From Streptomyces glomeratus (GTDB lineage Bacteria; Actinomycetota; Actinomycetes; Streptomycetales; Streptomycetaceae), in contig NZ_JAKEEB010000038.1 in the NCBI RefSeq assembly GCF_021462825.1, positions 1 to 57,190 of the forward strand: a DNA stretch of 57,190 nucleotides. The letters run 5' to 3'. The notes under the pieces are model-generated. The model saw only the letters and a list, made by a program, of their open reading frames with translations, made no database searches and was not told the DNA's origin. Shown one piece after another: positions 52,287 to 57,190 of the stretch. The number at the start of each line of letters is the position of its first letter. The stretch's first letter is position 1. The position numbers and the translations under genes were made by a program.

Positions 52287-52829
52287 TCACGGTTCGACAT
52301 CGAGGCGGGGCGACGTCAGCTGGTTGAGGGGGACCCTGCCGTCCAGTACGTCCAACGGTGTGGTGACCACGGGCAGGCCCCGGACGATGTCGTCGGTCAG
52401 CAACTGCGTCTGCGCGAGCACCGCCATTTGATCCCAGTAGATGCGCTCGCTCCGCACACGCGGGCCTCGGAAGTCCACGACGGCGATGACGGGTATACGG
52501 ACCTGCTGCCCGGTGGGTGCCAATCCAGGCAGAATCCAGGGCACCTCGATGTCGTGGGTGAACGACACGATCATTTCGTCTACGAGGCTGTCGTCTCCCA
52601 CCGTGCGGGATATCGAACGCACAGTGAAATCGACCGGGTTCCGCCCAATGAACCAGCGTGCGTAGAAGTCCTTGACGCCGTCGTACCCACTACCGCCCAT
52701 GGCGGTCGGCACATGGACGACGATGGGGTCGTCGTCCATCGTGGCCATCGTGGCCTCCACGTCCTGCGCCACGAACTCGCCGGCGGTGTGGGCTTCCCAG
52801 ATACGCTCCATCGTTGCGCGATCAGCCAT
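52287..52829 (-). CDS. SnoaL-like / NTF2-fold protein
   Basis: 180 residues from ATG 52829 with AGGAGCGGG upstream. MADRATMERIWEAHTAGEFV, ATMATMDDDPIVVHVPTAMG and GVKDFYARWFIGRNP follow the NTF2/SnoaL pattern, with a C-terminal AVLAQTQLLTDD. Role unknown; this kind of protein is found as polyketide cyclase, isomerase or stress-related dehydratase. The gene sits between two IS5-family fragments and may have been moved with them. Confidence 0.75.
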   Translation of the reverse strand: MADRATMERIWEAHTAGEFVAQDVEATMATMDDDPIVVHVPTAMGGSGYDGVKDFYARWFIGRNPVDFTVRSISRTVGDDSLVDEMIVSFTHDIEVPWILPGLAPTGQQVRIPVIAVVDFRGPRVRSERIYWDQMAVLAQTQLLTDDIVRGLPVVTTPLDVLDGRVPLNQLTSPRLDVEP

Positions 52830-52980
52830 GCCCGCTCCTGACAGTAGGCGTCTCGGCTGCGCGGGTGTCTCGGGTCTCGGGATAGCCCTACGCCGCTGAC
52901 CATTGCGCCGCATCCCCTTCTTCTGGACGCGAGGAAAACACCGCAGATTCAGGATAGGCAGGTGTGGGTCCGCGCGCACT

Positions 52981-53673
52981 CTTAGGCGTTTACCGAGTTC
53001 GGATCACGAGTCTGGACATTCTGCTGCCCTGGCAGGATCCGGGGCGGTAGACAGGCGGAATGGCTCGGGATGATCTCACGGACGACGAGTGGGCGGTGAT
53101 TGAGCCGTTGCTGCCGCTGGGCGAGCGCGGTCCGATTCCTGACCCGCGGCGACTGGTGAACCGCGTGATGTGGCGGTTCCGTACGGGCAGTCCGTGGCGG
53201 GAGATGCCCCAGCAATACGCGTCCTGGTCCACCGTCTACGAGCGGTTCCACCTGTGGGCAGGCGGAGTTCGGACTGGTGAGCGTGGACTCCACGTCTGCC
53301 CGGGCCCACCACCACGCCGCCGGGATGATGCTGGACGGTCGCCACTGACAAGGCGTACTCAGTCCCGCGCCAACCGCGCTTACCTGCGCCGACGCAAGAT
53401 CCGGGCAGTGATCCCGGAAAAGACCGACCAGGCCGCCAACCGCAAGAAGCGCGGCTCACGTGGCGGACGCCCCGTCAGCCACGACGCGGCCTTGTACAAG
53501 GAGCGCAACACGGCCGAACGCTGCATCAACAAGATCAAGGAATGGCACCGGCTCGCCACCCGCTACGACAAGACCCCGGCCAGCTACCTGGCCGGACTCC
53601 ACTTACGCGGAGCCGTCATCTGGCTCCGCAGCCTCCAGCCCGTCTAAAGATCTGAACTCGGCACACGCCCTAG
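52981..53673 (+). mobile_element. Degenerate IS5-family element A with terminal inverted repeats
   Basis: 25-base ends at 52981-53005 and 53649-53673 are imperfect inverted repeats (CTTAGGCG... against CTAGGGCG... in complement). The transposase remnant (53060-53647) reads MARDDLTDDEWAVIEPLLPL at the start and ERNTAERCINKIKEWHRLAT near the end, but the middle is lost by deletion and at least two frameshifts; the first DDE Asp survives only in another frame (FGLVSVDSTSARAHHHAAG). The element's right end CTAG is shared with element B. Confidence 0.75.
53060..53647 (+). pseudogene. IS5-family transposase, internally deleted
   Basis: 195 codons remain of about 280. The N-terminal helix-turn-helix part and the C-terminal DDE helix (YKERNTAERCINKIKEW) are in one frame, but residues 70-105 are out-of-frame sequence (RTGERGLHVCPGPPPRRR). 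The DDE active site is incomplete, so the element cannot move on its own. Confidence 0.7.
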
Positions 53674-53908
53674 GGCGCGTATCGAGTCGTGATCAATCTG
53701 CGAGAGTCGCCCTCGCGACGGGCCCTGGACCGGTAGGCCATCTGGCGCGACGCGATCGCAGCTGACGGACGAGGAGTGGGTGTTCATCGGCACCGTACTC
53801 GCCGATCGGCGGGTACGGCCTGTGCCCGGCGTGGCCGCTTCGACCGGGTCATGGAGCATCTCGGGGCCGTCTCGGAATACCTTGGGTATGGATGAGGCTG
53901 AGCTGATC

Positions 53909-54754
53909 ATGGGTGAGATTCTTGTGATTGGCGCGACCGGCAATGTCGGCCGACAAGTTGTTGTCCAACTCCTGGTCACGGATACCGCCGTGCGTGCATT
54001 AGCGCGTGAGCCCGAGCTGGCCGAGCTACCTGAGGGGGTCAAGGTAGTGGGCGGGGACCTGACCCAGCCGGACACGCTGGAGGGAGCACTGGCCGGGAGC
54101 GACACGGTGTTCTTGATCTGGCCGTTCCTTACGACTGAGGGCGCCCCTGCCGTACTGGAGGCGATTGCGGGGCATGCCCGCCGCATCGTCTATCTCTCAT
54201 CGTCGGGTGTGAACGAAGACGCCGAACGCCAGACCGACCCGATCAACCAGCTCCACGCCGACATGGAGCGGCTGATCGAAAGGTCCGGCGTAGAGTGGAC
54301 TTTTCTACGGTCGAACACCATCGCCTCCAACGCGCGAGGGTGGGCCGAGCAGATCCGCACCACGCACGTCGTTCGAGGTCCCGACATCGCCGCCACGGCG
54401 GTGATCCACGAACGCGACGTCGCGGCCGTGGCGGTACATGCACTGACCGATGACGGGCATGCGGGCATGAAGCACGTCCTGACCGGCCCGCAGGTACTCA
54501 GCAGAGCCGAGCAGGTACACACGATCGGGGAAGCGATCGGCCACCCTGCGCGCTTCGAGAAGGTCCCGGTAGAGGTCGCACGTCAGCGGATGCTCGCCGA
54601 CGGCAGGCCACCCGCTCTCGTCGAGGCCCTGTTGGCCAGCGCTGATACTCGACCCGAGTCGAACCTGATCACATCCACGGTGGAAGAGATCATCGGAGCG
54701 CCGGCGCGCACGTTCCGCTCATGGGCGGAAGAGCACGCGGACAGTTTCCGCTAG
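53909..54754 (+). CDS. NmrA-like NAD(P)-binding protein
   Basis: 281 residues from ATG 53909; ATG 53888 is possible. ILVIGATGNVGRQVVVQLL is the N-terminal Rossmann loop, SDTVFLIWPF and RIVYLSSSGVNED follow, and WTFLRSNTIASNARGWAEQI is typical of the NmrA/azoreductase-like atypical SDRs. Relatives sense NADP or reduce quinones and azo compounds. Its TAG stop lies within the first bases (CTAG) of the IS left end at 54751, yet the C-terminus SWAEEHADSF looks natural. It is the cargo of the composite IS unit. Confidence 0.85.
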   Translation: MGEILVIGATGNVGRQVVVQLLVTDTAVRALAREPELAELPEGVKVVGGDLTQPDTLEGALAGSDTVFLIWPFLTTEGAPAVLEAIAGHARRIVYLSSSGVNEDAERQTDPINQLHADMERLIERSGVEWTFLRSNTIASNARGWAEQIRTTHVVRGPDIAATAVIHERDVAAVAVHALTDDGHAGMKHVLTGPQVLSRAEQVHTIGEAIGHPARFEKVPVEVARQRMLADGRPPALVEALLASADTRPESNLITSTVEEIIGAPARTFRSWAEEHADSFR

Positions 54755-55854
54755 GGCGGACATCGAGTCGCGATCGATCTGCGGGATTCGCGCTCGAGGC
54801 GGGTCCTGGATCGGTAGATCATCTTGCGTGACGCGAGCGCAACTGACGGACGAGGAGTGGGGGTTCATCGGGCCGTACCTGCCGATCGGCAGGTACGGCC
54901 CGTACCCCGAGTGACTGCGGCAGCAGTTCGAGGGCGTGATCTGGCGGTTCAAGGCCGGCGGGCAGTGGCGGGAGATGCCGCGGGAGTTCGGTGCCTGGTC
55001 GACCGTTCACAACCGCTTCCGGCAGTGGCGTGACGGCGGCGTCTTCGAGGCCCTGCTGGAGGGCCTGATCGCAGCAGCGGCGAAGCGGGGTGAGGTGGAC
55101 CTGTCCCTGGTCAGCATCGATTCCACGACCGCGCGCGCTCACCACGACGCTGCAGGGATGCACCTGGACCAGGACGTCCTCACCGCGCTGGAAAAGGCCG
55201 CCGCGGGGGAGAAGAAGGCCAGGTCAAAAGGGGCAGCCTTGAAGAACAAAACGGGCAGGACGCCGAGACCTACCCCGAGCGGGAAGTGCGACGGCGCGTC
55301 CGGCGTCGGCGAAAACTCCGGCTGAAGGCCGCTCTCCTCGGACGATCCAGGGGCGGGCAGACCAGCAAGGTCCACCTCGCCGCCGACCGCAAGTGCCGAC
55401 CGCTGGGGTTCATCCTGACCGCAGGCCAGGCTGCGGACAGCCCGCAGTTCATCCCCGTGCTGGGGAAGATCCGGGTCCGTGGCCCCGTCGGCCGCCCCCG
55501 CATCCGGCCGGACGCGGTCGCCGGGGACAAGGCCTACTCCTCTCGCGGAAACCGGGCTCACCTGCGCCAACGTGGCATCAAGGCAGTGATCCCGGAGAAG
55601 CGGGACCAGGCCGCCAACCGGAAGAAGAAGGGCAGCAGGGGCGGTCGGCCCGTCAGCCACGACGCCGACCTTTACAAGGAGAGGAACACCGTCGAGCGCC
55701 TGATCAACAAGCTCAAGGCCTGGCGAGGCATCGCCACCCGATACGACAAGACCCCAGAGAGCTACCTCGCCGGCCTCCACCTCCGCGCCGCAGTGATCTG
55801 GATCAAAGCCCTCACCCAGGTCACCTCTTGATCACGACTCGATACGCGCCCTAG
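54751..55854 (+). mobile_element. IS5-family element (inner copy of unit B)
   Basis: Left end 54751-54775 and right end 55830-55854, both beginning or ending in CTAG. It contains one transposase region on the plus strand split into two frames, and no other gene. The left 150 bases are repeated at 53670-53830. Confidence 0.7.
54828..55831 (+). pseudogene. IS5-family transposase with a nonsense codon and a -1 frame change
   Basis: From GTG 54828: QLTDEEWGFIGPYLPIGRYG, then PYPE followed by TGA at 54912 where relatives have Arg (CGA to TGA), then LRQQFEGVIWRFKAGGQWRE in the same frame. SIDSTTARAHHDAAG (first catalytic Asp) follows. Near AAAAGGGG at about 55225 the coding frame moves by -1 to KLRLKAALLGRSRGG, AVAGDKAYSSRGNRAHL and ERNTVERLINKLKAWRG (second Asp and Glu). 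The -1 shift may be the programmed one of IS5 elements; the TGA should inactivate it. Confidence 0.75.
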
Positions 55855-55991
55855 TCACCACGGCGCGATTCCCGCTGCCCAAGACAGCCCGGCACGCCTT
55901 GAATCGACGGTCAATGACCCCTGAGTGGCCCAGGAATTCGCTTCGCGAATGGCCCGCTCAGGAGGGCCGCAGGGAGCCTAGGGTCGGTCGG

Positions 55992-56597
55992 GTGACGAAC
56001 TCCGTGGACTTCTACTTCGATCCCATCTGTCCCTTCGCGTGGATCGCCTCCCGGTGGATCCTGGAGGTCGAGCGCCGGCGCGAACTCGACCTGCACTTCC
56101 GCGTGATGAGCCTGTCGGTACTCAACGAGGGCCGCGAGAACCTGCCGGAGCGCTACCGGCGCCTGCTGGACACCGGCTGGGGCCCGGTCCGGGTGTGCAT
56201 CGCAGCGGCCGAACACCACGGCGACCACGTCCTGCGGGACCTCTACACTGCGCTGGGGACCCGCCTGCACGACCAGGACCGGGCGGCCGACGGCGCCCTC
56301 ATCCGCGAGGCGCTGGCCGAAGTGGGCCTGCCCATCGAGCTCGCCGAGGCGGCGCATGTCACCGACTACGACGACGCCCTGCGCAAGAGCCACCACGAGG
56401 GCATGGACCCGGTCGGCGAGGAGGTCGGCACCCCGACGATCCACGTCGACGGCACCGCCTTCTTCGGCCCGGTCCTCACTGCCATCCCGCGGGGTGACGA
56501 CGCACTGCGGATCTTCGACGGCGTCCGGCTGCTGGCCGGCTACCCGAAGTTCTTCGAGCTGAAGCGGACACGGACCGGTTCGCTGGACTTCAGCTGA
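55992..56597 (+). CDS. DsbA-fold oxidoreductase (mycothiol-dependent nitroreductase-like)
   Basis: 201 residues from GTG 55992. VDFYFDPICPFAWIASRWI carries the active-site position as CPFA, so only one Cys of the usual CxxC is left, as expected for glutathione- or mycothiol-S-transferase-like members of the DsbA/FrnE group. The helical insert (LLDTGWGPVRVCIAA) and VGTPTIHVDGTAFFGPVL (cis-Pro loop TPTI) complete the fold. It resembles the mycobacterial Rv2466c group. It stands alone, between the IS unit and a truncated gene. Confidence 0.8.
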   Translation: MTNSVDFYFDPICPFAWIASRWILEVERRRELDLHFRVMSLSVLNEGRENLPERYRRLLDTGWGPVRVCIAAAEHHGDHVLRDLYTALGTRLHDQDRAADGALIREALAEVGLPIELAEAAHVTDYDDALRKSHHEGMDPVGEEVGTPTIHVDGTAFFGPVLTAIPRGDDALRIFDGVRLLAGYPKFFELKRTRTGSLDFS

Positions 56598-56724
56598 CGG
56601 CCTGGCGATCGTCTGCAGGGGCGGACCCGGAGCAGGACCGTCACGACGAAGGCGAGCAAGCGCCCCGTCCGTCACAGGCGAGACGGACCCTGTGGCCCGG
56701 CTGCCGCATAAAGCGAGTGCCTGC

Positions 56725-57036
56725 TCAGCGGCGGGAGCGCCTGCGGGTGATCAGCCAGGTGCCACCGACGATGAGCAGGGCGAAGACGGTCAGCCCCGCG
56801 CCCAGGGCGGTCAACAGCCACAGCCGCTCGCGGAACCTCAGGGTGCCGCTGAGGGTGACCTGAAGGGAGCCGACCGCGAAGGCGATCGCCGAAGTGAACA
56901 CGGCGACGATCTCGACGGCCCGCACGGAGGAGCGGTCCATGGCGCGCTCCAGGTCGGCGTTGGCGGCGTCCTGTCGCCGCCAGCGGGCCTCATGCTCTGC
57001 CTCGAGTGCCGCCCGTAGCCGGGCTTCCTGGGTGAC
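56725..57036 (-). pseudogene. 3' part of a membrane-protein gene cut by the right tnpB element
   Basis: In one open frame from about 57036 it reads a charged coiled coil (TQEARLRAALEAEHEARWRR, QDAANADLERAMDRS) followed by two membrane helices (IVAVFTSAIAFAVGS and LLTALGAGLTVFALLIVGGT) and a basic tail. The first visible ATG is at 56940, inside the domain. The frame meets the tnpB element's right end (GAGTCAC) at its 5' side, so the first part of the gene has been separated by the insertion. No function assigned. Confidence 0.7.
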
Positions 57037-57067
57037 TCCTCCCCCTCATGAATGAGGGGGCTTCTCG
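57031..57067 (-). mobile_element. Right end of the right tnpB element, with hairpin
   Basis: A hairpin CCCCCTCAT-GA-ATGAGGGGG (57041-57060) with GTGACTCC flanking, the mirror image of 232-267. It follows the tnpB stop on the minus strand and marks the edge of the element, where similarity to the left copy ends. Confidence 0.65.
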
Positions 57068-57190
57068 CTATGCCGGTGCGGCTTCGCGACGGACCAGCCC
57101 GGCCCGTAGGACATTGACAGCGCCCACTGTGTCCGCGTGCGCGTTGTGGCCGCAGGCGATGCAGTGGAACTTCTCCTGTGCGGGCCGGTT
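57068..57190 (-). mobile_element. tnpB: IS200/IS605-type TnpB, C-terminal part only
   Basis: 41 residues up to the stop at 57068-57070: EKFHCIACGHNAHADTVGAV then NVLRAGLVRREAAPA. It has the second half of the zinc ribbon and the last RuvC Asp and matches the left copy almost residue for residue (differences such as IA for VS). The gene runs out of the window at 57190, so its state is unknown. Orientation is opposite to the left copy. Confidence 0.88.

Larger units (their letters stand above)
53670..55854. mobile_element. Composite IS5-type unit B with perfect 25-bp outer repeats and an NmrA cargo gene
   Basis: The outer ends 53670-53694 and 55830-55854 are exact 25-base inverted complements beginning CTAGGGCG. 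Inside lie a truncated IS left end (53670 to about 53830, reading QLTDEEWVFIGT), an NmrA-like gene (53909-54754), and a near-complete IS (54751-55854) whose own left end differs from the outer end at four positions. The best match of the right end is therefore the distant left end, so the whole segment could have moved as one unit. Confidence 0.6.

Overview
The window is high-GC actinobacterial DNA, almost certainly Streptomyces. Signs of this include GTG/TTG starts, tightly coupled genes, a conservon (cvnA-E), a DUF6230/DUF6114 pair, a protealysin-like M4 peptidase, an AfsA-family protein and a small GyrB-like ATPase. It reads as an accessory chromosomal region. Both edges are cut 3' ends of closely related IS200/IS605-type tnpB genes in inverted orientation: plus strand at the left edge, minus strand at the right edge.

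Layout. 1-1500: tnpB end, IS630 and recombinase-like remnants, small hypothetical genes. 1551-3662: VOC protein with ArsR regulator, then a MerR regulator divergent from a metallo-beta-lactamase-fold hydrolase. 3913-6568: glutamine-synthetase-like gene plus amidohydrolase, a split FluG-like pair. 6656-12396: HxlR regulator divergent from seven small-molecule genes (NTF2-like, two alpha/beta hydrolases, flavin reductase-like, tautomerase, an internally deleted enoyl-CoA hydratase, one unknown). 12497-14724: MoxR ATPase and VWA protein.

15022-31648 is the main biosynthetic block. Its first half is an A-T-TE NRPS-like enzyme of the type that couples two aryl-pyruvates, followed by an extended SDR, an O-methyltransferase and an FAD monooxygenase. 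A terphenylquinone or furanone-like aromatic product is the best inference. After a lipoprotein gene and about 0.5 kb without a clear gene comes a seven-gene set that I do not recognise as any described pathway: a PEP-synthase/rifampin-phosphotransferase-like dikinase, a fused nucleotidyltransferase-(RRE-like)-(HEPN-like) protein, a thioester-reductase-type SDR, a long NDP-kinase-like protein, an AfsA-like hotdog protein, a UbiA-type membrane prenyltransferase and a nitroreductase. This is the strongest candidate for an undescribed system.

31774-33851: DUF6114/DUF6230 pair and a TetR regulator with its own operator-like site. 34009-41477: an M4-like protein that has lost its zinc ligands, a compact lasso-peptide-like locus (38-aa precursor, fused RRE-peptidase B protein, cyclase C protein), a membrane protein, and an intact M4 peptidase. 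42048-45313: a frameshifted SPFH/prohibitin gene, a GyrB-like ATPase and two hypotheticals. 45347-51513: a conservon extended by a second P450 and an enoyl-CoA hydratase. 52083-55854: nested IS5-family remnants, including a unit with perfect 25-bp outer inverted repeats that encloses an NmrA-like gene. 55992-57190: a DsbA-like oxidoreductase, a membrane-protein gene cut by the right-hand tnpB element, and that element.

No rRNA, tRNA or CRISPR array was seen. All function calls come from reading motifs by eye; no database search was run.
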